Shown: positions 1-8,379 of the stretch, in pieces
How the letters are laid out: each line of letters opens with the position of its first letter
Numbering within the stretch: the first letter of the stretch is position 1
Assembly: GCF_019443445.1 (NCBI RefSeq)
Contig: NZ_CP080378.1
Coordinates: 1,488,001-1,552,000 of the forward strand
Reading direction: 5' to 3'
Length of the DNA: 64,000 bases
Source: Massilia sp. PAMC28688
Lineage (GTDB): Bacteria; Pseudomonadota; Gammaproteobacteria; Burkholderiales; Burkholderiaceae_D
The notes under the pieces: model-generated
What the model was told of the DNA's origin: nothing
The model's database searches: none
Seen by the model: only the letters and a program-made list of their open reading frames with translations
Translations under genes and position numbers: made by a program

Positions 1-579
1 TACAGCCAGCGCCATCCCGAACAGTTCGACCGCTGGCAACCTTCCTTGTTCGGCGTAGACAAGCCAGTTGTGACCGACATCAAGATCAAGCTAAAACTGA
101 ACAACAGTTACGACAACACGATCCTGTACACCGACTGGTTTCTGGCCACTGTGATTGGGCGACTGAAGCAATCGGGCCAGCGCAGCGCCATGATGTATAT
201 GGCCGACCACGGGCAAGCCCTGTACGACAACAGCTGCAAGCTGGTGTTCCACGGCCACAATACGCAATATGACTTCCATGTGCCGGCCTTTGTCTGGCTG
301 TCCGATGCCTACCTGGCCGACCGGCCCGACAAGGCAGCGCTCCTGCGCAAGCACCGCAAGGCTCGCCTGTCGACCGAAAACGCGTTTCATACGCTGCTGG
401 ACCTGGGCGACATACGCTATCCGGGCGAGCGGCCTGAGCGCAGCTTCGCAAACGAGCATTTTCGAGAACACACGCGCTATGTGGACAGCTACGGCTGGTC
501 CAATTACGACAACGCCACGCGCCGGGGCGACTGCCGCGAGATCATCGACAAGGGCAAGCCGCTCAAACGTGAGAAATAG
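1..579 (+). CDS. Phosphoethanolamine transferase-like (sulfatase fold), C-terminal part
   Basis: The frame is open from base 1 to a TAG at 577-579, so only the last 192 residues are present. The segment matches the C-terminal catalytic half of EptA/CptA/OpgE-type enzymes, which transfer phosphoethanolamine from phosphatidylethanolamine to lipid A, LPS core or glucans in the periplasm. Visible hallmarks are SYDNTILYTDWFL, the metal-binding ADHG, and a later FHGHNTQYDFHVPAFVWLS, which corresponds to the LHG...HVP block of the family. The usual ENGLYLHG is altered to DNSCKLVFHG, so the acceptor may differ from lipid A. The N-terminal membrane helices would lie outside the window. The next gene is convergent, its stop 10 bases away. 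Confidence 0.85.
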   Translation, partial: YSQRHPEQFDRWQPSLFGVDKPVVTDIKIKLKLNNSYDNTILYTDWFLATVIGRLKQSGQRSAMMYMADHGQALYDNSCKLVFHGHNTQYDFHVPAFVWLSDAYLADRPDKAALLRKHRKARLSTENAFHTLLDLGDIRYPGERPERSFANEHFREHTRYVDSYGWSNYDNATRRGDCREIIDKGKPLKREK

Positions 580-588
580 CCCGCCCGA

Positions 589-2169
589 TCAGGCCCGGCG
601 CGCTTCGGAAACGGGGGCGAGCACCAGCGCGGCGTGCGGTGGATGGGCGAGATAGCCATCAAGCCAGTCGAACACGCGCGCCGCGCCAGCCTCCACTTCC
701 GCACCAAAGCCGCGTTCTGCCAGCAGGGCAATGCCATTGGTATGTGCCAGAACGCCCGGTGACAGCGACAGCTGGCCATGGACATCCTTTGCCACGCACA
801 TGGGCGCGAGCCGGTGACCGAGCAAGGATGCCAACATCAGATTGTGAGACGAGACCACCACCAGCCCCTTCGCAGCGAGCACGTTGAGGACCGCCGCCGC
901 CGCAGAGACCGACTCCAGGTGGTTGGTGCCCCTGAATATCTCGTCAATGAGATAAACGCCCGGATGCGGGCCGTCGGCGGCGGCCAGCAGTTCCCTGGCG
1001 CGCCGCAGTTCGGCCATGTACAGGCTTTCGCCGCCCAGGATTGAATCTTCGCTCTGCATGCTCGAATACACCGGCAGCATCGATGCGCACGCCCGGCTCG
1101 CGTAACAGAAGCCGAAAGCACGCGCGCCGACCAGGTTGATGCCAATGGTGCGCAGCAGTGTGCTTTTTCCGATGCCGTTTTGGCCGGAGATGAAAGCGCC
1201 GCGCTCGGCCAACTGCACCGTCATCGGCTGCGCCTCCCCGAGCAGTGGATGGACCGCGCCTTCCAGCACCATTGCGTCGCGCGCGGCCAGGCCTGACCAG
1301 CACCACAGCCGCGTGTGCAGCAGATGCCGCGCCAGTGCCACGTCGGCCTCCAGGCTCGCGATCTCCAGGAAACAGCGCTGGAGGAAGCCCTTGTGCAGCG
1401 CAATCAGCTGGTGACACCTGAAAAAATGGCTCACATTCTTGAGCGCGAACCAGTCCTGGTACGCGGACAGCCCCGGCGTCAGGGCGGCATAGGGCGAGCG
1501 CGTGATGCCGCGATTGATCACGCCAGCCCTGGCCGCATCCTCGCCGCCGCGCAGCGAAACGACCCGCAGCAGCATCTGCAGCGATACGTTGGAGCGCGCC
1601 CAGGCTTCCACCGCGCGGTGGTAGCGCATCTGGTTGGCCATCAAAAAATACAGCAGCACCACCACAACGATAAGAGCGGCCTGGTACCAGAGCGACGCCG
1701 CCACTGCTGCTGCCAGCAGTATCGGCAAGAACCACACCTTCCCTGCCCAGGCTGGCGCCACCGGCGAGGGCTCCTCAAACAGCAAGGCTGCGATTTCAGT
1801 ATCCGCATGGCGCAGCGATTTGCAGGTGCTGCGCGTTTGCTCCAGCAGCTGGGGGTTGGCGATGAACTCCTTCACCCGCGTCACGCTGCCCTCCGCCATG
1901 CCTGTCCGAAGCCGCTGGTACAAAGCCTGCTGGCCGAAGATGCTTACCTCATGCGACAGCTGCGCGCAATACTGCGATAGCAGCAGGTCTTTCCACGTTG
2001 CGTCATCGATGGCCGCCTGTCCTGTGTCCCGCAGCCGATGCAGCTCGGCGATATCCGTCTCGCTGAATGGATAGTCCAGCGGTTCCGGCTCGGTCACGCG
2101 GAACCACCGCTTCATTCCGATCCCTGCCTGCCTGCCCAATTGCGCAAGCCTCGATACAAAAGCGGACAT
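589..2169 (-). CDS. MutS domain V-like ATPase with membrane segments
   Basis: A 526-residue protein with the ATPase domain of MutS-family proteins: Walker A GQNGIGKST near residue 325, Walker B YLIDEIFRGTNHLES near residue 410 and the H-loop SSHN near 445. The mismatch-recognition and clamp domains of true MutS are missing. Instead there is a hydrophobic pair of helices near residues 145-180 (PILLAAAVAASLWYQAALI and following). The family is known as 'MutS-related' or 'DNA mismatch repair protein MutS domain V' and its role is not established. The ATG at 2169 is preceded by GAAGG. It is divergent from the ABC operon, with 234 bases between. It is probably not a repair enzyme; a membrane-bound ABC-type ATPase of unknown function is the safest reading. 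Confidence 0.85.
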   Translation of the reverse strand: MSAFVSRLAQLGRQAGIGMKRWFRVTEPEPLDYPFSETDIAELHRLRDTGQAAIDDATWKDLLLSQYCAQLSHEVSIFGQQALYQRLRTGMAEGSVTRVKEFIANPQLLEQTRSTCKSLRHADTEIAALLFEEPSPVAPAWAGKVWFLPILLAAAVAASLWYQAALIVVVVLLYFLMANQMRYHRAVEAWARSNVSLQMLLRVVSLRGGEDAARAGVINRGITRSPYAALTPGLSAYQDWFALKNVSHFFRCHQLIALHKGFLQRCFLEIASLEADVALARHLLHTRLWCWSGLAARDAMVLEGAVHPLLGEAQPMTVQLAERGAFISGQNGIGKSTLLRTIGINLVGARAFGFCYASRACASMLPVYSSMQSEDSILGGESLYMAELRRARELLAAADGPHPGVYLIDEIFRGTNHLESVSAAAAVLNVLAAKGLVVVSSHNLMLASLLGHRLAPMCVAKDVHGQLSLSPGVLAHTNGIALLAERGFGAEVEAGAARVFDWLDGYLAHPPHAALVLAPVSEARRA

Positions 2170-2287
2170 ACAACCTTCATCTTATGGGCGTGAGATGGCC
2201 ATATGTGGCCAATTTGACAAAACAAAAGAGCTGGGGCGCAAAAGAGCCGTGCGCGCCAGATGACCGGCCCACCTCTGTCGCCGCTGC

Positions 2288-2330
2288 GTCCGTCCGCCGT
2301 CCGCGCCTGCCTGTACGGACACGCCGGACA
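2288..2330. promoter_or_regulatory. Candidate upstream activator site for the NtrC-type regulator
   Basis: Two GTCCG words (2288-2292, 2299-2303) are followed by two CGGACA words (2316-2321, 2325-2330), giving an inverted arrangement centred about 70 bases upstream of the sigma-54 core motif. This is a normal distance for an enhancer-type activator site. Assignment to the regulator at 7048-8379 is inference from position and symmetry only. Confidence 0.4.
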
Positions 2331-2374
2331 GCGAACGCGGCATTACTTTATCTGCAATATCAACGACTTAGCAT

Positions 2375-2391
2375 CTGGCACGCTTCCTGCA
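2375..2391 (+). promoter_or_regulatory. Sigma-54 (RpoN) -24/-12 promoter
   Basis: CTGGCACGCTTCCTGCA matches the RpoN consensus TGGCACG-N4-TTGCA with one mismatch (C for the first T of TTGCA). The obligatory GG (2377-2378) and GC (2389-2390) are 10 bases apart, as required. Transcription would begin near 2402. The operon behind it encodes its own sigma-54 activator at 7048-8379, which supports the call. A point of conflict is that the strong AAGGAGGT at 2393-2400 would then lie just upstream of the transcript start. Confidence 0.7.
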
Positions 2392-2403
2392 TAAGGAGGT
2401 GCA

Positions 2404-3693
2404 TTGCTTTCAACATTGATGCCCATGATCCGCGATACCTCATCCCAAGACGCCGTCATTGCCGTGCCGGCCGCGCACAAGAACAAGCGGCGCGCGATAT
2501 TTGCTGCAGCCGCCGTGGCCGTGGCGCTCGGTAGTGTCTTCCTGGTTTCCAGCTGGCGCTCAAGCGAGCATTCCATCAACGCTTCGCGCATCCGGATCGC
2601 TGAAGTCACGCGTGGCACCCTGGTGCGCGACGCTGCCGTTAATGGCCGCGTGGTCGCGGCAGTGAGTCCCACCCTGTACTCCACTGCCCCCTCCACCGTG
2701 ACCCTGAAAGTGGCAGCCGGCGACACCGTCAAGCGCGGCCAGGTCCTGGCGGTGCTGGAATCGCCCGATCTGTCGGACGCGCTCAAACGCGAACAATCGA
2801 GTTACCAGCAGCTGGAGGCCGAGGTGGCGCGCCAGCAGATCCTGGCCCGCAAACAGAAGCTGCTGGCGCAGCGCGAGGCCGACACCGCTGAAATCGACCG
2901 CCTGTCCGCCCAGCGCACGCTGGAACGCTACCAGGCTGTCGCCAACGAAGGCGTGATCGCCAAGATCGACTTCCAGAAAGCGAAGGATGCTTTGAGCTCG
3001 GCCGAGATTCGCGCCCGCCATGCCTCCAAGGCCGCGGTGCTGGAAAACGACGACGTGGGCCTGTCGCTCAAGACCAAGGTCAATGAACTGGATCGCCAGC
3101 GCCTGTCCATGGCCAACGCCCAGCGCCGCGTGGACGAATTGACGGTGCGCGCCCCCGTGGACGGCTTCATCGGCACGCTGTCCGTGCAAAACCGCAGCGT
3201 GGTGGCGGCCAACGTGGCGCTCATGACGCTGGTCGACCTGTCGCGCCTGGAGGTGGAGCTGGAAGTCCCGGAGAGCTACGTGGCAGACATGGGCCTTGGC
3301 ATGAAGGCGGAAATTCAGCTGGGCGGCACCACCGCCACCGGCACGCTGTCTGCCCTGTCGCCGGAAGTGGTCAAGAACCAGGTACTGGCGCGCGTGCGCT
3401 TTGACGGCCCCCAACCCAAAGGACTGCGCCAGAGCCAGCGCGTGAGCGCCCGCCTGCTGATCGAAGAAAAACCCAACGTCCTGCTGCTGCCGCGTGGCCC
3501 GTTTGTGGAGAGCGAAGGCGGACGCTTCGCCTACCTGATGCAGGATGGCGTGGCCGTGCGCACCCCCATCACGCTTGGCGCCACCAGCATCTCGGCGGTC
3601 GAAATCCTTGCGGGCCTCAAGCCCGGCGACCAGGTAGTGGTCTCCGGCACCGATACATTCGCAAACGCCGCCCGCGTTTCCATCAACAAGTAA
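2404..3693 (+). CDS. Periplasmic adaptor (HlyD/MacA-type membrane fusion protein)
   Basis: A 429-residue adaptor of an efflux or export ABC system. An N-terminal membrane anchor (residues 35-55) is followed by the two halves of a lipoyl domain around a long coiled coil (about 125-235: EQSSYQQLEAEVARQQI onward) and then beta-barrel and membrane-proximal domains ending in GDQVVVSGTDTF. It would link an inner-membrane ABC transporter to an outer-membrane channel, and no outer-membrane channel gene is seen here. The start is uncertain. TTG at 2404 lies 4 bases after AGGAGG, while ATGs at 2419 and 2425 fit better if the sigma-54 transcript begins near 2402. It is the first gene of the operon with the ATPase and permeases downstream. 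Confidence 0.9.
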   Translation: MLSTLMPMIRDTSSQDAVIAVPAAHKNKRRAIFAAAAVAVALGSVFLVSSWRSSEHSINASRIRIAEVTRGTLVRDAAVNGRVVAAVSPTLYSTAPSTVTLKVAAGDTVKRGQVLAVLESPDLSDALKREQSSYQQLEAEVARQQILARKQKLLAQREADTAEIDRLSAQRTLERYQAVANEGVIAKIDFQKAKDALSSAEIRARHASKAAVLENDDVGLSLKTKVNELDRQRLSMANAQRRVDELTVRAPVDGFIGTLSVQNRSVVAANVALMTLVDLSRLEVELEVPESYVADMGLGMKAEIQLGGTTATGTLSALSPEVVKNQVLARVRFDGPQPKGLRQSQRVSARLLIEEKPNVLLLPRGPFVESEGGRFAYLMQDGVAVRTPITLGATSISAVEILAGLKPGDQVVVSGTDTFANAARVSINK

Positions 3694-3721
3694 GCACTCA
3701 ACAACACCAACAGGAGATCCC

Positions 3722-4444
3722 ATGCTGCGCATGAAAAATCTGAGCAAGGTCTATCGCACCCACATGATCGAAACGCACGCCCTGCGCGGCTTTGAAATCC
3801 AGGTCAACAAGGGCGAATTTGTGACCGTCACCGGCCCTTCAGGCTCGGGCAAGACCAGCTTCCTTAACATTGCGGGCCTGCTCGAGGAATTCACCGATGG
3901 CGAGTATGTGCTCGACGGTGTCAACGTCAAGGGCATGGACGACAATGCCCGCTCGCGCCTGCGCAACGAAAAGCTGGGCTTCATTTTCCAGGGGTTCAAC
4001 CTGATTCCCGACCTGTCGCTGTTTGATAACGTGGACGTACCGCTGCGCTACCGCGGCTTTAACGCTGCCGAACGCAAGGAACGCATCGAGGACGCACTGG
4101 CCAAGGTGGGACTGGCCTCGCGCATGAAGCACTACCCGGCAGAGCTGTCGGGCGGCCAGCAGCAGCGGGTGGCCATTGCGCGCGCCCTTGCCGGCTCGCC
4201 CAAGCTGCTGCTGGCCGACGAGCCCACCGGTAATCTCGACACCCAGATGGCGCGCGGCGTTATGGAACTGCTCGAAGAGATCAATGCCCAGGGCACCACC
4301 ATCCTGATGGTGACCCACGATCCGGAGCTGGCCGTGCGCTCGCAGCGCAATGTCCACATCATCGACGGCCAGGTGTCGGACCTGGTGCGCAAGTCGCCCA
4401 CGCTGGTGGACCAGAAAGCCGCCGGCGCGGCCCACGCCTGCTAA
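3722..4444 (+). CDS. ABC transporter ATP-binding protein (MacB/LolD type)
   Basis: A 240-residue nucleotide-binding subunit with Walker A GPSGSGKTS (near residue 39), Q-loop FQGFN, signature LSGGQQQR (near 140), Walker B LLLADEPTGNLD and H-loop VTHD. The DEPTGNLDT wording is typical of the MacB/LolD/FtsE group that drives mechanotransmission-type transporters rather than substrate channels. An ATG with GGAGATCCC in front lies 28 bases after the adaptor stop. The two permeases follow directly, so it should energise them. The substrate is not evident. Confidence 0.95.
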   Translation: MLRMKNLSKVYRTHMIETHALRGFEIQVNKGEFVTVTGPSGSGKTSFLNIAGLLEEFTDGEYVLDGVNVKGMDDNARSRLRNEKLGFIFQGFNLIPDLSLFDNVDVPLRYRGFNAAERKERIEDALAKVGLASRMKHYPAELSGGQQQRVAIARALAGSPKLLLADEPTGNLDTQMARGVMELLEEINAQGTTILMVTHDPELAVRSQRNVHIIDGQVSDLVRKSPTLVDQKAAGAAHAC

Positions 4445-4453
4445 GGAGGGCGC

Positions 4454-5767
4454 ATGTTCAGCTATTACTTCAAGCTTGGCCTGCGCAGCCTGCGGCGCAA
4501 TCCCGCGCTGACGGCGCTGATGGTCCTGACGCTGGCCGTTGGCGTGGCAGCCAGCATTTCCACCCTGACCATCCTGCACGTAATGTCGGGCGACCCCATT
4601 CCGCACAAGAGCGACCGCCTGTTCGTGCCAGTAATGGACGTTGGCCGCCCCGACGACTATTCGCCCGGGCAGCGGCCCGACGACCCGCAAATGACATACA
4701 CCGACGCGCGCAACCTTCTCAACTCGGGCCTGGGCGAGCGCCGCACCGCCATTTACGGCGTGGGAGCCGCGGTGGAAGCGCCGCGCAAGGACCTGAGTCC
4801 CGTCGCGGCACAGGGCCTGGCTGCCACGCGCGACGCATTTTCCATGTTCGACGCGCCTTTCCTTCACGGCCAGCCATGGAGCGAAGCAGACGACACCAGC
4901 GGCACCAAGGTGGTTGTCCTGTCGCGCAGCCTGTCCGAGAAAATGTTCGGCGACGCCAATCCGGTCGGCCAGCGCCTGCGCATGATGGATGGCGAATTTC
5001 AGGTCGTCGGCGTGCTTGACAACTGGCTGCCTGTTCCGCGCTACTACCGCCTGATTGGCGGGCCTGGGGCCTTTGGCCTGGAAGACGATTACTGGATTCC
5101 GTTCCAGACCGCGATCAACGGCAAGAACCGCAACCAGGGCAGCACCAACTGCAGCGGCGATGTGGATGCCGGCTTCCAGGCATTTATCGATTCCGATTGC
5201 ACCTGGATCCAGTTCTGGTTCGAGGCCAAATCAAGCAGCGGCCGTGCCGAGATCGAAGACTACATCAAGGCCTACAGCGCCGAACAGCTCAAGCTCGGAC
5301 GCATGAAGCGCAATGCCCCCACCCACGTCTACAACGTCATGGAGTGGCTGGAATATAACAAGGTAGTAGGCAACGACAGCAAGCTGTCGGCCTGGCTGGC
5401 CTTTGCCTTCCTGCTGCTTTGCCTGGTCAACGCAGTTGGCCTGCTGCTGGCGAAGTTTTCGGTGCGCGCCTCCGAGGTGGGCATCCGCCGCGCCCTGGGC
5501 GCGTCACGGCGCGAGATCTTCCGCCAGTTCCTGATCGAGACAGCGGTCGTCGGCCTGGCGGGCGGTGTCCTCGGCCTGGCCCTGGCGTTTGGTGCCCTCA
5601 GCCTGATCGCCATGCAGTCCAAGCAGATGGCGGTCATCGCCCAGATGGACTGGGTCATGCTGATCTTTACCTTTGTGCTGTCGGTGGTTGCAGCCATGAT
5701 CGCCGGCCTGCTGCCGACCTGGCGCGCCTGCCAGATCACGCCGGCCATCCAACTTAAATCGCAGTAA
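4454..5767 (+). CDS. ABC transporter permease (MacB/FtsX family), first of two
   Basis: A 437-residue permease with the MacB-type layout: one N-terminal helix (NPALTALMVLTLAVGVAAS), a large periplasmic MacB_PCD domain (about 45-300), then three C-terminal helices beginning near residue 315 (LSAWLAFAFLLLCLVNAVGLLLA) and containing the coupling sequence VGIRRALGASRREIFRQF. Unlike MacB, the ATPase is a separate polypeptide. The gene starts 9 bases after the ATPase stop with AAGGAGG in front. It probably forms a heterodimer with the next gene, because each encodes only one half-transporter. Confidence 0.93.
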   Translation: MFSYYFKLGLRSLRRNPALTALMVLTLAVGVAASISTLTILHVMSGDPIPHKSDRLFVPVMDVGRPDDYSPGQRPDDPQMTYTDARNLLNSGLGERRTAIYGVGAAVEAPRKDLSPVAAQGLAATRDAFSMFDAPFLHGQPWSEADDTSGTKVVVLSRSLSEKMFGDANPVGQRLRMMDGEFQVVGVLDNWLPVPRYYRLIGGPGAFGLEDDYWIPFQTAINGKNRNQGSTNCSGDVDAGFQAFIDSDCTWIQFWFEAKSSSGRAEIEDYIKAYSAEQLKLGRMKRNAPTHVYNVMEWLEYNKVVGNDSKLSAWLAFAFLLLCLVNAVGLLLAKFSVRASEVGIRRALGASRREIFRQFLIETAVVGLAGGVLGLALAFGALSLIAMQSKQMAVIAQMDWVMLIFTFVLSVVAAMIAGLLPTWRACQITPAIQLKSQ

Positions 5768-5779
5768 CCGGGAGCTTTC

Positions 5780-7018
5780 ATGGAAATCCGTCCAATCATC
5801 TCCACGCTCGTGCGGAACAAGACCGGCCCGATGCTGGTGGCCATCCAGATCGCCATCAGCCTTGCCATCCTGTCCAACGCGCTTCATATCGTCAACGTAC
5901 GCCAGGCCGTCGCCGCCCGTCCCAGCGGCCTGGTGGACGAGTCGTCGCTGTTCCAGCTCCAGACGCGCAACATCCACGAGGCCAACCACAGCGTGCAGCT
6001 GGCCACGCAAAAGCAGCAGACCGCCATCCTGCGCGCCGTACCCGGCGTGGTCTCGGTGGCCCGCGTCAACATGATTCCGCTGTCGCGCAACGGCAGCACT
6101 ACCACGGTGGCTGCCGGCCGTGAAGACAGCGCCCTGACGGCTGATTCAGGCTACTACGTCTCGCCCGACCCGCTGGTACAGACCTGGGGCCTGAAGCTGG
6201 TGGAAGGGCGCGACTTTGTACCCGCCGAGCGCACGGAAATCGACAGCACGGTAGAAGACGAAAGCCCCAAGCACGTGCTGGTGACGCGCGCACTGGCCGC
6301 CAAGGTATGGCCGGACGCGAGTAGCTATGTCGGCAAGACCCTGTACTTTGGCCGCGGCGACAAGGCGACGTCTGCACAGGTCGTGGGCGTGGTCGAGCAC
6401 CTGCAAACCCAGCGCGCCGAACTGGGGCCCTCGGCTGACCAGAACGTGATTTCGCCGGTACGCACGACGTTCGAAGCCTCGTTCTCGCTATTTACGATCC
6501 GCGCCGAACCGGGCCAGCGCGACCGGGTCATGAAAGAAGCCGAAGAAGCGCTGCGCAAGCACTCGGGTTTCCCGGTCCTGATCCGCATGAAGAGCATGGA
6601 CGAAGTGCGCAGCGACCGCTATCGCGCCGACACTGCCCTGTCGTGGATGCTGATCACGGTGAGCGTACTGCTGCTCTTGATTACCGCCAGCGGCATTGTG
6701 GGCATGGCGAGCCTGTGGGTGCAGCAGCGCCGCAAGCAGATTGGCGTGCGGCGCGCACTCGGTGCGCGGCGTGTGGATATCATGCGCTACTTCCTGACCG
6801 AGAACGTCATGATCACGGCCGGCGGTGTGAGCGCCGGCCTGCTCGGCGCAATCGGCCTCAATCAGCTCCTGGTCAGCCAGCTCGAAATGGCGAAGCTGCC
6901 ACTGCCTTACCTGCTGGGCGGCAGTCTCCTGTTCTTTGCACTTGGCGTGCTGGCGGTGTATGGCCCGGCCTGGCGCGCAGCCAGCATCTCGCCGGCGATG
7001 GCCACGCGCAGTGCCTGA
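5780..7018 (+). CDS. ABC transporter permease (MacB/FtsX family), second of two
   Basis: A 412-residue protein with the same architecture as the preceding permease. It has an N-terminal helix (GPMLVAIQIAISLAILSNAL), a periplasmic domain and a C-terminal FtsX block with QIGVRRALGARRVDIMRYF and two further helices. Sequence similarity to its neighbour is clear in the coupling motif but low in the periplasmic domain, as expected for a heterodimer. It starts 12 bases after the previous stop with GGGAG in front. It completes the transporter made of the adaptor, ATPase and two permeases. Confidence 0.93.
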   Translation: MEIRPIISTLVRNKTGPMLVAIQIAISLAILSNALHIVNVRQAVAARPSGLVDESSLFQLQTRNIHEANHSVQLATQKQQTAILRAVPGVVSVARVNMIPLSRNGSTTTVAAGREDSALTADSGYYVSPDPLVQTWGLKLVEGRDFVPAERTEIDSTVEDESPKHVLVTRALAAKVWPDASSYVGKTLYFGRGDKATSAQVVGVVEHLQTQRAELGPSADQNVISPVRTTFEASFSLFTIRAEPGQRDRVMKEAEEALRKHSGFPVLIRMKSMDEVRSDRYRADTALSWMLITVSVLLLLITASGIVGMASLWVQQRRKQIGVRRALGARRVDIMRYFLTENVMITAGGVSAGLLGAIGLNQLLVSQLEMAKLPLPYLLGGSLLFFALGVLAVYGPAWRAASISPAMATRSA

Positions 7019-7047
7019 GCCGGCACCACCGGTGATATGCTAGCGCC

Positions 7048-8379
7048 ATGCCTACCGTACTGATAATTGACGATAACGCCGCCGTTGCCATCGCACTGGA
7101 AGTGCTGTTTTCACTGCACGACATCCACGCGCTGCACGCGGCATCGCCTGAGGAAGGCCTGGACCTGCTCGCGCGTGAAGACTTTGACCTGGTCATCCAG
7201 GACATGAACTTCACGGCGGACACCACTTCCGGCGAAGAAGGCGTGGCGCTGTTTCGCGAGATCCGGCAGCGCCATCCAGACCTGCCGGTCATCCTGCTGA
7301 CTGCCTGGACCCACCTGGACGCCGCGGTGGACCTGATCAAGTCCGGCGCCGCCGATTATCTGTCCAAACCGTGGAACGACAACCGGCTTATTGCCACCGT
7401 CACCAACCTGATCGAACTGGGCCAGGCCAACCGCGCGCTGCGCCAGCACGCCCAGCGCGCAAGGCGCCAGCGGCGCGACCTGGAGCAGGGCTTCGACCTG
7501 CGCGGCATGGTATGGCAGGATGCCGCCACCGAGCGCATCCTGCACCTGGCGTGCCAGGTCGCGCGGGCCGACGTGCCGGTGCTGATCAGCGGCCCAAATG
7601 GCACCGGCAAGGAACGCATCGCCGAAATCATCCAGGCCAATTCTGCAGTGCGCGACGGCCCCTTTGTGGTGCTCAATTGCGGCGCCCTGCCGTCGGAACT
7701 GATCGAGGCGGAACTGTTTGGCGCCGATGCCGGGGCTTACACCGGCGCCTCCAAGGCGCGCGAAGGCAAATTCGAGGCGGCGGACGGCGGCACGCTCTTC
7801 CTCGACGAAATCGGCAACCTGCCGCTGGCCGGGCAAATGAAGCTGCTGCGCGTATTGGAAACCGGGCGCTTCGAGCGGCTGGGCTCCAATCGCGAGCGCC
7901 AGGTGAAGGTGCGGGTGATCAGCGCCACCAACGCAGATTTGCCCGCCATGATCCGGGCCGGCACCTTCCGCGAGGACCTGTTCTATCGCCTGAACGTGAT
8001 CGAACTGCGCCTGCCGCCGCTGGCCGCGCGTCCGGCCGACATTCTGCCGCTGGCGTCGAGCTTTCTGGCCAATGGCAAAAAGCTCGACGCCGGCGCCCAG
8101 GCTTCGCTGCTGGCGCATGGATGGCCGGGTAACGTGCGGGAACTGAAGAACGTGATGGCGCGCGCCTGCCTGCTTGCCGCGGGCGACACCATCAAGGCAA
8201 GCGACCTTGGCCTGCCCATTTCGCCCGTGGTCCCGAGCGAAGCAGAGCCTGACCGTGATGCGATTACCCAGGCGCTGGCGCGCGCCAGCGGTGTAGTGGC
8301 GCAGGCTGCGGCGGACCTTGGCCTGTCGCGCCAGGCGCTGTACCGGCGCATGGAGCGCCTCGGAATCGCCAGGCCCTGA
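7048..8379 (+). CDS. Sigma-54-dependent response regulator (NtrC type)
   Basis: A 443-residue regulator with three domains: receiver (residues 1-125, phospho-acceptor Asp in QDMNF near residue 52, conserved Lys in YLSKPW), AAA+ sigma-54 interaction domain (about 150-370; Walker A GPNGTGKE, Walker B GGTLFLDEI), and a Fis-type helix-turn-helix at the end (ASGVVAQAAADLGLSRQALYRRM). The sigma-54 contact loop reads GAYTGA instead of GAFTGA, a conservative Tyr variant that still keeps an aromatic residue. It lies in the operon carrying the RpoN-type promoter at 2375-2391, so it probably activates its own operon in response to the kinase at 8379. Confidence 0.95.
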   Translation: MPTVLIIDDNAAVAIALEVLFSLHDIHALHAASPEEGLDLLAREDFDLVIQDMNFTADTTSGEEGVALFREIRQRHPDLPVILLTAWTHLDAAVDLIKSGAADYLSKPWNDNRLIATVTNLIELGQANRALRQHAQRARRQRRDLEQGFDLRGMVWQDAATERILHLACQVARADVPVLISGPNGTGKERIAEIIQANSAVRDGPFVVLNCGALPSELIEAELFGADAGAYTGASKAREGKFEAADGGTLFLDEIGNLPLAGQMKLLRVLETGRFERLGSNRERQVKVRVISATNADLPAMIRAGTFREDLFYRLNVIELRLPPLAARPADILPLASSFLANGKKLDAGAQASLLAHGWPGNVRELKNVMARACLLAAGDTIKASDLGLPISPVVPSEAEPDRDAITQALARASGVVAQAAADLGLSRQALYRRMERLGIARP

